This document shows, piece by piece, positions 7,671 to 15,425 of a stretch of 45,196 nucleotides of DNA (the first letter of the stretch is position 1; each line of letters opens with the position of its first letter). This DNA comes from Clostridia bacterium (GTDB lineage Bacteria > Bacillota > Clostridia > Oscillospirales > CAG-272), in the NCBI GenBank assembly GCA_017540175.1, contig JAFYBN010000003.1, forward strand, positions 1 through 45,196, given 5' to 3'. Under the pieces are notes generated by a model. The model was given only the letters and a program-made list of their open reading frames with translations, had not been told where the DNA came from and searched no databases. Position numbers and translations under genes: made by a program.

Positions 7671-7795
7671 CCGTACCCCCCGCTCGCTATTCGGTTGGAG
7701 ATTTGGTTGTAATCAGATCGGCGCGCACGATCTGCTCACATCGCCTGAGGGTCGGAATGAATCCCTTTTTCGGGTATCATTGGCTAACCTTCATA

Positions 7796-7824
7796 AGTAT
7801 ATCGCGTTTTCCTGTTTTTATCAA
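7796..7824 (-). promoter_or_regulatory. Sigma-A promoter of the btuFCD operon
   Basis: On the minus strand, TTGATA (7824-7819) and TATACT (7801-7796) are separated by 17 bases. Transcription would start near 7789, giving a leader of about 315 nt that contains the cobalamin riboswitch. Confidence 0.7.
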
Positions 7825-8334
7825 GCGTTGTTCTGCCGATTATCGAACCGCAGTTACTCGGAGTTTTGTGTGGTATTGCCAAAAAACAGTCCGGGAATTT
7901 GATGTATTTGCGGAAGCTCAAAATAAAATATTATATAATTCGGATGTGCGCGTTATAATAACGCTGCATGATTGTAATATCAATCATATTTCACACACGA
8001 TTTCATGCCCAAGCTGTGCGTTTGTTGTGTCCAAACCAAAACCGAAACACACAGCAGCGCTCACGCACAGCCGTCATCCTCGGGCAAACCGGCATAACAG
8101 GCGTTTGGAATCCTGTTTTCTCAACTGCTCCGGATCACCCGGCGGAGCGCGGCCTGGCGGAGCGCGGCCTGGCGGAGCGCAGCCCGCCAGAACGCCCCCC
8201 GTCGGAACATCACCCGGACGACCGTCAGGATGAGATTCAGAGTTTCCCGAACCGGCTCCGAAACCAGAATCAAAAGCCCGGAACCGCTGTTCGGTTGAAG
8301 AGATCCGCGGCGACCGCACCGGGGATGGACGGAA
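7825..8334. other. Non-coding stretch with small palindromes and a tandem repeat
   Basis: No convincing gene. An AT-rich core at about 7920-7990 contains gcgttataataacgc (7950-7964) and atgattg-taatat-caatcat (7968-7987), both dyad-symmetric and possibly operator-like. Open frames across it (for example 7649-8233 on the plus strand) have poor composition and no family resemblance. The right part contains the 15-bp repeats at 8141. Confidence 0.5.
8141..8185. repeat. 15-bp tandem repeat, three units
   Basis: ggcggagcgcggcct occurs at 8141-8155 and 8156-8170, with a third slightly changed copy at 8171-8185. It is in non-coding DNA. Confidence 0.9.
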
Positions 8335-8718
8335 TCATTTTGCCGGGATCGTCTTCACGCGCAGCGTAAAATAGAGAATATGGGCCAGCCAGACGACGGC
8401 AAGGATTACGCATGGAATCCAGATCCCTTTTCTCGCCATCATGAAGATCCCGAAGCCCATCAGCAGCGTTACCGTGCAGATGACGGATATTTTCGTGGAG
8501 CGCAGCATACCGCGTTTTTTCACAAAAGAATCCAAATGCTTCTGATAGAGCTTTGTGCTCAGAAACCAATCATGCAGTTTTTGAGAGCTGTTGGCGAAGA
8601 AAAACACGGTCAGCAGATAAAACGGCGTTGTGGGAAGAATGGGCAGAAACACACCCACCGTCCCAAGCCCCAGGCAGGCGCAGCCCAGCGCCATGAAAAC
8701 GATCTTTTTGATATTCAT
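8335..8718 (-). CDS. YbaN/DUF454 family inner-membrane protein
   Basis: 127 residues with three to four hydrophobic segments. The N-terminal KKIVFMALGCACLGLGTVGVFLPILPTTPFYLL is the DUF454 signature region (G-x-G-x2-G-x3-P-x-LPTTPF), and it is followed by SSQKLHDWFLSTKLYQKHL, also typical. Function is unknown. The frame is open to 8868, but ATG 8718 has GAGGAGG at good spacing and begins at the family N-terminus. It lies 106 bp downstream of the ABC exporter gene; DUF454 genes often sit near cydCD-like exporters and haem-related genes. Confidence 0.85.
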   Translation of the reverse strand: MNIKKIVFMALGCACLGLGTVGVFLPILPTTPFYLLTVFFFANSSQKLHDWFLSTKLYQKHLDSFVKKRGMLRSTKISVICTVTLLMGFGIFMMARKGIWIPCVILAVVWLAHILYFTLRVKTIPAK

Positions 8719-8824
8719 TTTTTGAAGCCTCCTCTTTTCCGCTTTTGTTATTGATCCGCCGACATACAGAGCGCCGCCGGAATCGGTATGCGCTTTTCCC
8801 GTTCCTGCTTGGTTTGTATGTTCT

Positions 8825-10447
8825 TCATGAAACGTTTCCGCTCTCCATTTCGATGATTGTATCGGCAATCCGGACGGTGGATCTGCGATGGGATACCAGC
8901 ACCACGGTTTTGCCCTTAGCTTCCTCCTTCAGAGATTTCAGGATCACCGCTTCGTTCAGGCTGTCCAGATTGCTTGTGGGCTCATCCAGCAGCACAAACG
9001 GCGCGTCATGCAGGAATGCCCGGGCCAGACCGATTCGCTGGCGCTCGCCGCCGGACAGGGTATCGCCCAGCTCGCCCACAGGGGTATCATAACCTCGGGG
9101 CAATGTCATGATGAAATCATGGATGGAGGCTTTTTTGCAGGCTTGGGCGATCTCATCATCCGTGGCGTCCGGTCTGGCCACCCGGAGGTTGCCCGCGATG
9201 GTGTCTTTGAACAGATGGGTTTCCTGTGTCATGTAGCTTTCCATATCCCGCAGGTTTTTTGTGTTGATGCTTTCCACGCTCCGGCCGGAGACGGACACTT
9301 CGCCCTTGTGCACCCGCCAGAAGCGCATCAGCAGCTTGAGCAGGGTGGATTTGCCGCAGCCGCTTTTGCCCACGATGCCGACGATTTTGCCCTCCGGGAA
9401 AGAGAGGGTCAGATCGTTCAGCACAGGTTCCTTTCCATAGCCGAAGGTCACATGGTCGGCCGCTGCGCCGCTGAACGTGATTTCGGTCCGACCTGTAATG
9501 TCCTGTGTTTCCGGCGTTTCATCGATCACGGCAAGCACCCGCGCACCGCTGGCCACCGTAGCCTGCAGTGTGGTCCCCAGACCGGCAAGCGCCGTCACCG
9601 GGCCGAAGGAGGACATGAGCGCTGTCAGGGGGATCAGAAAACCGTCGAAGCCCACCGCGCCCCGGGTGTACAGGAAGGCGCACAGCAAGAGCATAGCAGC
9701 GTCGAAGAACAGAATAAAGGTATTGGCAGTCGCCAGATTGATGCCGGTCAGCCTGTTCAGCCTGCCGTTCTTTTCCGACAGGAAATCGGTTTTGCTTGTC
9801 AGCCCATGAAGGCGCGTTTTGCCGCCGCCGTACTGGATGGTTTCATCCAGCCCGCGAATGCTTTCCAGCATATAGGCGGAGAGCTCGCCGTTCTCTGCCC
9901 GCAGCTCGTCCCCTAAAGTGCCGCTGCGCCTCGATATGATGACAGGAAGCACCACACCCACGCTGACAAAGGCCGCCAGCGCCAGAAGGCCTAAACTCCA
10001 GTGGAAGGAGCCGATAAAGACCGCCATGATCAATTCCACGAAGAAGGCGATGCAGACAGGCGAAACGGTGTGGGCGTAGAACACCTCGAGAAGCTCCACA
10101 TCGGAGGTAATCAGGGAGATCAGATCGCCCTTGTCCCGGCCTTCCAGCTTGGCGGGGCACAGACGCCGCAGAGCCTGGAACACACGATCCCTTATGATCG
10201 CCAGCAGTGTGAAGGCAATATAGTGATTGGTACGCTGCTCGGCGTATTTCAGCACGGCGCGGAGCAGCGCGATGCCGATCAGCGCGGTCCACGGGAAATT
10301 GATGGAAAAAGGAATGTTGATTTTCAGCCCGTAAAGCACGGCATAGCCGCCCAGAATCGGGATGAATCCTGCGCAAAGAAAGCCGAAAACACCCATGATA
10401 ATCGCAAACTGATATAATCCCCTTAGAGTAGACACACGAAAAAACAA
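8825..10447 (-). CDS. CydC-like ABC exporter half-transporter, 5'-truncated
   Basis: 540 residues from a TTG at 10447; the true start is uncertain. An exporter-type membrane domain (about residues 12-310) opens at AIIMGVFGFLCAGFIPILGG, part of the first helix of CydC-like proteins. The ATPase has Walker A GIVGKSGCGKST, signature LSGGERQR, Walker B VLLDEPTSNLD and H-loop SHRRS. The usual 15-25 N-terminal residues are missing: the codons before AIIMG (VSTLRGLYQF) come from the left arm of a 31-bp inverted repeat. No RBS stands before the TTG, and the partner half-transporter (CydD-like) that normally precedes it is absent. Such pairs export thiols or haem-linked reductants, or remain uncharacterised. 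Probably a remnant of a two-gene operon; residual function cannot be excluded. Confidence 0.75.
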   Translation of the reverse strand: MFFRVSTLRGLYQFAIIMGVFGFLCAGFIPILGGYAVLYGLKINIPFSINFPWTALIGIALLRAVLKYAEQRTNHYIAFTLLAIIRDRVFQALRRLCPAKLEGRDKGDLISLITSDVELLEVFYAHTVSPVCIAFFVELIMAVFIGSFHWSLGLLALAAFVSVGVVLPVIISRRSGTLGDELRAENGELSAYMLESIRGLDETIQYGGGKTRLHGLTSKTDFLSEKNGRLNRLTGINLATANTFILFFDAAMLLLCAFLYTRGAVGFDGFLIPLTALMSSFGPVTALAGLGTTLQATVASGARVLAVIDETPETQDITGRTEITFSGAAADHVTFGYGKEPVLNDLTLSFPEGKIVGIVGKSGCGKSTLLKLLMRFWRVHKGEVSVSGRSVESINTKNLRDMESYMTQETHLFKDTIAGNLRVARPDATDDEIAQACKKASIHDFIMTLPRGYDTPVGELGDTLSGGERQRIGLARAFLHDAPFVLLDEPTSNLDSLNEAVILKSLKEEAKGKTVVLVSHRRSTVRIADTIIEMESGNVS

Positions 10448-10482
10448 AAACGTGTCTACACTAAGGGGATTATATCAGTTTG
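10405..10482. repeat. 31-bp inverted repeat around a 16-bp AT-rich centre
   Basis: Arms 10405-10435 and 10452-10482 are complementary over 31 bp with one mismatch. The spacer is acgaaaaaacaaaaac. Each arm contains gatataatcccc or its complement. The left arm replaces the 5' end of the ABC exporter gene, so the breakpoint lies at or in this structure. It resembles two abutting mobile-element ends or a recombination hairpin; I recognise no known IS terminus. Confidence 0.85.
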
Positions 10483-10735
10483 TGAACCGTCGCCTGATTT
10501 CGTTTTCGTCCTGCCCGTGTGCCCCGACAGCGGCCTGTGTCGGGCTTCTCTGCGGGTGGGACGTTGCCCTGCCTGACCACATAGCACCCGCCAAATCGCC
10601 CGGACGGGGCGGCCAGTGGACTGTTACCGGATCACGTCCGCCGTCAGGATTTCAAGCATGATCTGCGCACTGAGGACGCAACCTTCGACGAAGAGGTCGC
10701 GGTCGCTCTCGACGCAGGGATCGGAGGAGGGCTTT

Positions 10736-11050
10736 TTACTGATCCGCCAGCTCGATCTTGAAATACACGGGGCGCAGCCCGTCGTTGCAGCAGGAGACTG
10801 CGGTGTACGGCTCGCGGACCCAGTCGCCGTAGAAGAACCCGTCCGCCCCGCCGCCGTTTGCCAGCGCGAACACATATTGAAAGATGCACTTCCACGCCGT
10901 GTCGCAGAAGCCGTCGGGCTTTTTCAGATCGGTAACGAAGACCTGTCCTTCCTTCATCGCCGTGCAGGGACCGAGTCCGGGCATGGCGTACCGTTCGGCC
11001 AGGTCCTTTTCAAAGCTCGTTTTCAGAACCGTGATTTTTACCTGTTTCAT
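10736..11050 (-). CDS. TIGR04076 family protein
   Basis: 104 residues, small and Cys-containing: KQVKITVLKTSFEKDLAERY, then GPCTAMKEGQVFV, KKPDGFCDTAWKCIFQYVFAL and a final AVSCCNDGLRPVYFKIE. This pattern (start V-K-I-T-V-L, middle G-x-F-C-x-x-A-W, end C-C-x-D-G-x-R-P-V-x-F-K) fits the TIGR04076 family, whose function is unknown. GGAGAAG precedes ATG 11050. It is the last gene of the redox operon, 44 bp after the aldo/keto reductase fusion. Behind it, on the same strand (10739-10624), a short stretch reads like the C-terminal end of another protein (DRDLFVEGCVLSAQIM), perhaps a gene remnant near the repeat at 10405-10482. Confidence 0.75.
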   Translation of the reverse strand: MKQVKITVLKTSFEKDLAERYAMPGLGPCTAMKEGQVFVTDLKKPDGFCDTAWKCIFQYVFALANGGGADGFFYGDWVREPYTAVSCCNDGLRPVYFKIELADQ

Positions 11051-11094
11051 GCGCTTCTCCTTTCCCGCAGGGTCGATTGACCCCCTGCATCCGC

Positions 11095-12519
11095 TCAATA
11101 CCAGTCGTGTTTTTCTCCCCGGTCGAGGGCGGCGATCCGCTCCATTTCGTCGTCCGTCAGTTCAAATCCGAACAGATCGAGGTTTTCCCGGATATGCTCC
11201 GGGTTGGAGGAGCCGGGGATCACGACGATGCCCCGCTGCAGATCCCAGCGAAGGATCACCTGCGCGGAGGACACGCCGTGGGCTTGGGCGATTTCGGTAA
11301 TGGTTTCGTCCCCGAGCAGCTCCGCCGTATAGCCTCTTCCGCCGAGCGGGTACCAGCACTGCACGACGACCCCCTTTTCCTGAATGAACGGAACCACGTC
11401 CTGTTCCTGATAATAGGGATGGATCTCATTCTGCACAAGCGCGGGCATGATGCTGACCTGCGGGAGAAATTCCGTCAGCTCCTCCCGGTACCAGTTGGAC
11501 AGACCGAGGGAGCGGATCTTTCCTTCTCTGGCGTACCGCTCCATGGCCTGATACGCCTTCACATCGCCCTTGCCGGGATGGTGCAGGAGCATCATGTCGA
11601 TATACCCGATGTCCAGCTTTTCCAGCGCCATGTCGATGGCGGTCTCGGGATCGTCAAACTGGGTCGGATAGATCTTGGTGATGACAAAGATCTCCTCGCG
11701 GGCAATCCCGTATTCCTCCATGCCGCGCCGCACGCCCTCTCCCACGGCCTCTTCATTCCCGTACATATACGCCGTGTCGATCAGCCTGCCGCCGTTCTCG
11801 AGAAGCGCCATGACGGAGTTGACGCAGGTATCGTGATCGAGCGCGTAGGTCCCGAGGCCGAGGATCGGCATGGTGTATCCGCTGTTCAGAAGAACGGTGC
11901 GGGTATCATAGTCGAACACCCCCGCAGCTGATTCGCCGACAGGCGCTTTGTTCAGCGAGAATACCACGGAGGGATCGCCGTCTCCCAGCGCCTTCCGGAT
12001 CTGCTCCGGAGTCAGCCCCTGTACTTTGCCGAGCCGGGTAAAGCTCCATGTGTTTGTGTCGTAATAGATGGTGATCTGGTTCCCCTGATACAGAATCACG
12101 TCTCCGGGTTCCGTCGTGATCCTTTCATCATTGGTCGGAAGCGAAGCGCCGAGAGAACCGACTTTTTCAAATCCGCCGTAATCGTGCATGGCGACGGTAA
12201 TATCGCCCTTTTTCAGCAGTTCCGTAAAAGCCTCTGCGGAGGAATTGTCCTCCGGCTTGATGATCAGGGTATCGTCACCGATATGCGCATAAATCATGGT
12301 TTCTCCGTTTCCCTCCGATTTGTCCCCCGAAACCTGATCGGCAGGCGTCCTGGTTTCGGAATCTGGGATTTTTTCCGTTTGAGCGGAATGGTTCTGCTCC
12401 CGGCTCTGTGCTATGGAAGGATCAAGATCCACTTCCCGCCCGGTTTCAGCATTTTGACAAGCAGAAAGGCAGATCATGAGCAGCAAAGTCAACGAAAGAA
12501 AAGCCGATAATCTTTTCAT
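11095..12519 (-). CDS. Lipoprotein-anchored cyclophilin-like / aldo-keto reductase fusion
   Basis: 474 residues. A signal peptide with lipobox LSAC gives a lipidated Cys at residue 21. A Ser/Thr/Glu-rich linker follows to about residue 72, then a cyclophilin-like fold domain (about 73-190: METMIYAHIGD-type start, FTELLKKGDITVAMHDYGGFEKVGSLG, PGDVILYQGNQITIYYD). An aldo/keto reductase follows (about 205-474): the tetrad Asp and Tyr in LIDTAYMYGNEEAVG, Lys in VITKIYPT, His in MMLLHHPGKG, with the C-terminal VVIPGSSNPEHIRENLDLF for NADPH. ATG 12519 is preferred over the GTG at 12525 for spacing from GGAAGTGAG. An exported AKR is odd, because its cofactor is cytoplasmic. Third gene from the end of the LysR-linked operon. 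Confidence 0.88.
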   Translation of the reverse strand: MKRLSAFLSLTLLLMICLSACQNAETGREVDLDPSIAQSREQNHSAQTEKIPDSETRTPADQVSGDKSEGNGETMIYAHIGDDTLIIKPEDNSSAEAFTELLKKGDITVAMHDYGGFEKVGSLGASLPTNDERITTEPGDVILYQGNQITIYYDTNTWSFTRLGKVQGLTPEQIRKALGDGDPSVVFSLNKAPVGESAAGVFDYDTRTVLLNSGYTMPILGLGTYALDHDTCVNSVMALLENGGRLIDTAYMYGNEEAVGEGVRRGMEEYGIAREEIFVITKIYPTQFDDPETAIDMALEKLDIGYIDMMLLHHPGKGDVKAYQAMERYAREGKIRSLGLSNWYREELTEFLPQVSIMPALVQNEIHPYYQEQDVVPFIQEKGVVVQCWYPLGGRGYTAELLGDETITEIAQAHGVSSAQVILRWDLQRGIVVIPGSSNPEHIRENLDLFGFELTDDEMERIAALDRGEKHDWY

Positions 12520-12557
12520 ATTCACAGTCTCACTTCCAATGGCAGCAAAAATCCCTG

Positions 12558-13100
12558 TTATTTGAGACGGCGACCGAATTCATACGCTTTCTCCAGCATA
12601 TCCGGATGCTGTCCGACTTCGCCCGTTCCGGTGAGACCTCCGCAGAAGAGCGTATCGACAAGCTCCGCTTTTTCAAAGCAGTCGACCCAGCCCCCCAGTC
12701 CGGAAACCGCCTTTTCCGGGACGGCAGCTTCATCCTCCGCGGCGACCTCCAGCATATAGATGCTGCGGAAGCGGTAGTCGGACGGGAACAGCGGATTCAA
12801 GCGGTCGAGGAGCGTCTTCATCTGTCCGCTCATCTCATAGTAATAGATCGGAGTGACAAAGACCAATGCTTCCGCTTCCTTCACCTTTTCCGCGATCCAC
12901 ACCGCGTCGTCCTTCTGTACGCACTTCTGTGTCTTCTGGCAGGCAAGGCATCCGATACAGAATTTGATCTCCTTGCCTTTGAGACTGATCTGCTCCACCT
13001 CGTGGCCCGCATCCTTCGCGCCGGCGATCAGACGCTCGGCGAGGACGTCGGAGTTGCTTTTTGCCCGCAGGCTTGTCGTGATGACCAGAACTTTGCTCAT
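12558..13100 (-). CDS. NAD(P)H-dependent flavodoxin-fold oxidoreductase
   Basis: 180 residues of the NADPH-dependent FMN reductase / iron-sulfur flavoprotein-like class. VLVITTSLRAKSNSDVLAERL is the FMN phosphate loop, CIGCLACQKTQKC is a Cys cluster found in many family members, and FVTPIYYYEMSGQMKTLLDR is the second flavin-contact loop. It likely reduces quinones, electrophiles or metals at the expense of NAD(P)H; the substrate is unknown. ATG 13100 overlaps the hydrolase stop (ATGA) and follows GAAGGAGA. It is part of the operon divergent from lysR. Confidence 0.88.
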   Translation of the reverse strand: MSKVLVITTSLRAKSNSDVLAERLIAGAKDAGHEVEQISLKGKEIKFCIGCLACQKTQKCVQKDDAVWIAEKVKEAEALVFVTPIYYYEMSGQMKTLLDRLNPLFPSDYRFRSIYMLEVAAEDEAAVPEKAVSGLGGWVDCFEKAELVDTLFCGGLTGTGEVGQHPDMLEKAYEFGRRLK

Positions 13101-14098
13101 TTCAGATTCTCCTTCAGAAACGTTTCGATCTTGTCAAACGGGATCGCGTTCTTCCCGCCGCCGTCGTAGAGGTCGGTGTGGGTCGCGCCGGGGATGATGA
13201 GAAGTTCTTTATTGTCGGCGTACTTCGAATCCTTCACCATGTCGGCGTAGGCGTCGCGGCCGAAATAGCAGGAGTGGGCCTTGTCCCCGTGCATCACCAG
13301 CACCGCCGAGCGGATCTCGTTCGAATACCGCAGGATGGGCTGGTTGAGGAAGGATTCGCAGCCGATCACGTTCCAGCCGCCGTTCGAGTTGAGAGACCGG
13401 GGATGATAACCGCGCCCGGTCTTGTAGTAATCGTAGTAGTCCTTCACGAAATACGGCGCGTCCTCGGGCAGGGGATCCACCACACCGCCGCCGAGCTTGT
13501 ATTCCCCGGACCGGAGGTCTTCCAGTCTCTGGGCGCACATTGCCTTCCGCTTTTCGTACCGCGCCTCTTCGCTGTCCTCGGAATCGAAATATCCCTTCGC
13601 GCTGACACGGGTCATGTCGTACATGGTGGACGCGACCGTTGCTTTGATTCTGGTGTCGAGGGCAGCCGCGTTCAGCGCCATGCCGCCCCACCCGCAGATC
13701 CCGATGATCCCGATGCGGTCCGGATCGGCTTGATCGCACAGGGAGAGGAAGTCCACCGCCGCCATGAAATCCTCGGTGTTGATGTCCGGGGACGCCATAT
13801 ACCGGACCGCGCCGCCGCTCTCACCCGTGAAGGACGGGTCGAAGGCGAGAGTCAGAAAGCCCCGTTCCGCCATGGTCTGGGCGTAGAGTCCCGCGCACTG
13901 CTCCTTCACCGCGCCGAAGGGACCGCAGACCGCAATCGCCGGGAGCTTCCTCTCCGCGTTCTTCGGCGCGTACAGATCCGCTGCCAGGGTGATCCCGTAC
14001 CGGTTCACAAAGGTCACTTTGCTGTGATTCACTTTCTCGCTCTGCGGGAAGGTCTTGTCCCATTGTGCACTCAGTTTCAGTTCTTCCTTGACGATCAT
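13097..14098 (-). CDS. Alpha/beta hydrolase, dienelactone-hydrolase-like
   Basis: 333 residues. The nucleophile elbow is GIIGICGWGGMALNAAA, with Cys at the nucleophile position as in dienelactone hydrolases (G-x-C-x-G-G). The acid is likely in VLVMHGDKAHS and the His in IPGATHTDLYD. No signal peptide. It would cleave a small ester or lactone, or act on a modified quinone ring; no substrate is indicated. The open frame goes back to 14347, but ATG 14098 follows GAGAGGAG and sits in an ATGA overlap with the small coiled-coil gene. Such hydrolases often occur next to flavodoxin-fold reductases and AKRs in LysR-linked clusters. Confidence 0.85.
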   Translation of the reverse strand: MIVKEELKLSAQWDKTFPQSEKVNHSKVTFVNRYGITLAADLYAPKNAERKLPAIAVCGPFGAVKEQCAGLYAQTMAERGFLTLAFDPSFTGESGGAVRYMASPDINTEDFMAAVDFLSLCDQADPDRIGIIGICGWGGMALNAAALDTRIKATVASTMYDMTRVSAKGYFDSEDSEEARYEKRKAMCAQRLEDLRSGEYKLGGGVVDPLPEDAPYFVKDYYDYYKTGRGYHPRSLNSNGGWNVIGCESFLNQPILRYSNEIRSAVLVMHGDKAHSCYFGRDAYADMVKDSKYADNKELLIIPGATHTDLYDGGGKNAIPFDKIETFLKENLK

Positions 14099-14316
14099 TT
14101 TTGGCTCCTCTCTTTCATTTCCTTTTCGATCTGCCGGATCACCGTGTCGATCCGGTCCACTTTTCTCTGGCTCTCGTGCAGCTCGTCCATGAGGACGCAT
14201 CGCTGTTTTCGGAGAGCCTTTTTCAACTCTTCCAGCTGCCCCGCCCGGCAGAGAAGAAGATCCTCTTCTCTTGGCAGCAGTCCGGCCAGTCTGTCCGTGT
14301 ACGTTTCCGTTTCCAT
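14095..14316 (-). CDS. Small coiled-coil protein, unknown
   Basis: 73 residues, highly charged, predicted to be almost entirely helical with heptad-like spacing (EELKKALRKQ, HESQRKVDRIDTVIRQIEKEMKE). I recognise no family. It is believable as a gene because AAAGGAGA stands 10 bases before ATG 14316, its stop overlaps the ATG of the hydrolase (ATGA), and a promoter lies directly upstream. It is the first gene of the redox operon; such short leading proteins may serve in translational coupling or binding a partner, which is speculation. Confidence 0.65.
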   Translation of the reverse strand: METETYTDRLAGLLPREEDLLLCRAGQLEELKKALRKQRCVLMDELHESQRKVDRIDTVIRQIEKEMKERSQK

Positions 14317-14341
14317 GCTGTCGTTCTCCTTTGGTTTGCAA

Positions 14342-14390
14342 ATTCATTATACCACCTTGACAGAGAACGCGCTAATGGTTATAATGAATA
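14342..14390. promoter_or_regulatory. Divergent promoter/operator between the redox operon and lysR
   Basis: On the plus strand TTGACA (14357-14362), 17 bases and TATAAT (14380-14385) form a consensus promoter for lysR. attcattatacca (14342-14354) and its near-complement tggttataatgaat (14376-14389) make a dyad; the left half supplies a TATAAT in the minus direction (14350-14345) for the operon. LysR proteins typically bind such divergent regions, repressing their own gene and activating the other. Confidence 0.75.
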
Positions 14391-14426
14391 TCATGATATG
14401 CCCATTCGGAATAACGGGAGGACCCC

Positions 14427-15305
14427 ATGGAACTCAGAACGCTCCGCTACTTTCTCGCCGTCGCAAGGGAGGAAAACATGACCCGCGCGGCACAAATCCT
14501 GCATGTGACGCAGCCCACGCTGTCCAAAGCCCTCCGCGCTCTGGAGGACGAGCTCGGAAAAAAGCTCTTCGAGCGGCACAGCTTTTCGATCTCGCTGACC
14601 GACGAGGGGGCGCTGCTCCGAAACCGCGCCGAGGACCTGATCGCCATGGCGGACAAGATCGAGGGGGAATTTCTCGCTCTGGACGACATCACCGGCGGGG
14701 ACCTGTATTTCGGTCTCGCCGAGTCCTTCGGGATCCGGTTTCTCGCAAGGGAGCTCCGCATCCTGAAGGAACAAATCCCCGGTCTGAAATACCATATTAC
14801 CAGCGGCGACACGGAGCAGGTCACGGAAAAGCTTGACAAGGGGCTCCTCGATTTCGCGGTGATCTGTGACGAGCCTGACCGGCGAAAATACGACTCCCTC
14901 GTCTTTCCGGAGGCGGATCTCTGGGGCCTGATCCTCCCTGCCGACGCGCCGCTCGCGAAAAAAGAGACCGTCACGGCGGACGATCTCATCGGGCTTCCGC
15001 TCTTCACCTCGCGTCAGGCGTGGGAGGGCGATATTCATGTATGGGCGGGGGATCGGTGGGAAGAACTGACGCTGGAGGGGTCCTTCCGGCTCGCCTACAA
15101 CGCCTCCCTGTTCGTGCGGGAGGGGCTCGGGGCGCAGCTGACCTTCGAACATCTCGTGGACACCTCCCCGGAGAGCGGTCTTGTCTTCCGGCCCCTCGAA
15201 CCGCGGCTCGAGAGCAGACTGCACTTGATCTGGAATAAGTTCGGGACCTTCACGCCCCTCGCCGAGAGGTTTCTCCGACAGGTGCGGGAGGACTGCACAG
15301 GATGA
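14427..15305 (+). CDS. LysR family transcriptional regulator
   Basis: 292 residues. The winged HTH occupies about residues 1-60 (MELRTLRYFLAVAREENMTRAA, then HVTQPTLSKALRALEDELG), followed by a linker helix and an effector domain with periplasmic-binding-protein fold from about 90. GGGAGGA precedes ATG 14427. It is transcribed away from the redox operon and very likely controls it. The effector could be a substrate of the reductases or hydrolase; nothing in the sequence identifies it. Confidence 0.92.
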   Translation: MELRTLRYFLAVAREENMTRAAQILHVTQPTLSKALRALEDELGKKLFERHSFSISLTDEGALLRNRAEDLIAMADKIEGEFLALDDITGGDLYFGLAESFGIRFLARELRILKEQIPGLKYHITSGDTEQVTEKLDKGLLDFAVICDEPDRRKYDSLVFPEADLWGLILPADAPLAKKETVTADDLIGLPLFTSRQAWEGDIHVWAGDRWEELTLEGSFRLAYNASLFVREGLGAQLTFEHLVDTSPESGLVFRPLEPRLESRLHLIWNKFGTFTPLAERFLRQVREDCTG

Positions 15306-15425
15306 AGAATGGGATCCCGCTGTCCGGTTTCGATCCCGCGAATCAACGTGCGGATGCGCTCCCACCTGTTTTTTTCAATCCTCTGTTTTCGAATACCGGT
15401 TCGGGAGAAAGCAGCGAACCGAGCC

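Noticed and set aside
7649-8233. 194-codon plus-strand open frame after the riboswitch
   Set aside because: It includes riboswitch complement, the promoter and the 15-bp repeats; no RBS and no recognisable domain.
10452-10661. Small plus-strand ORF starting in the inverted repeat
   Set aside because: It only continues the repeat-encoded residues (STLRGLYQF) into low-likelihood sequence; no RBS or known family.
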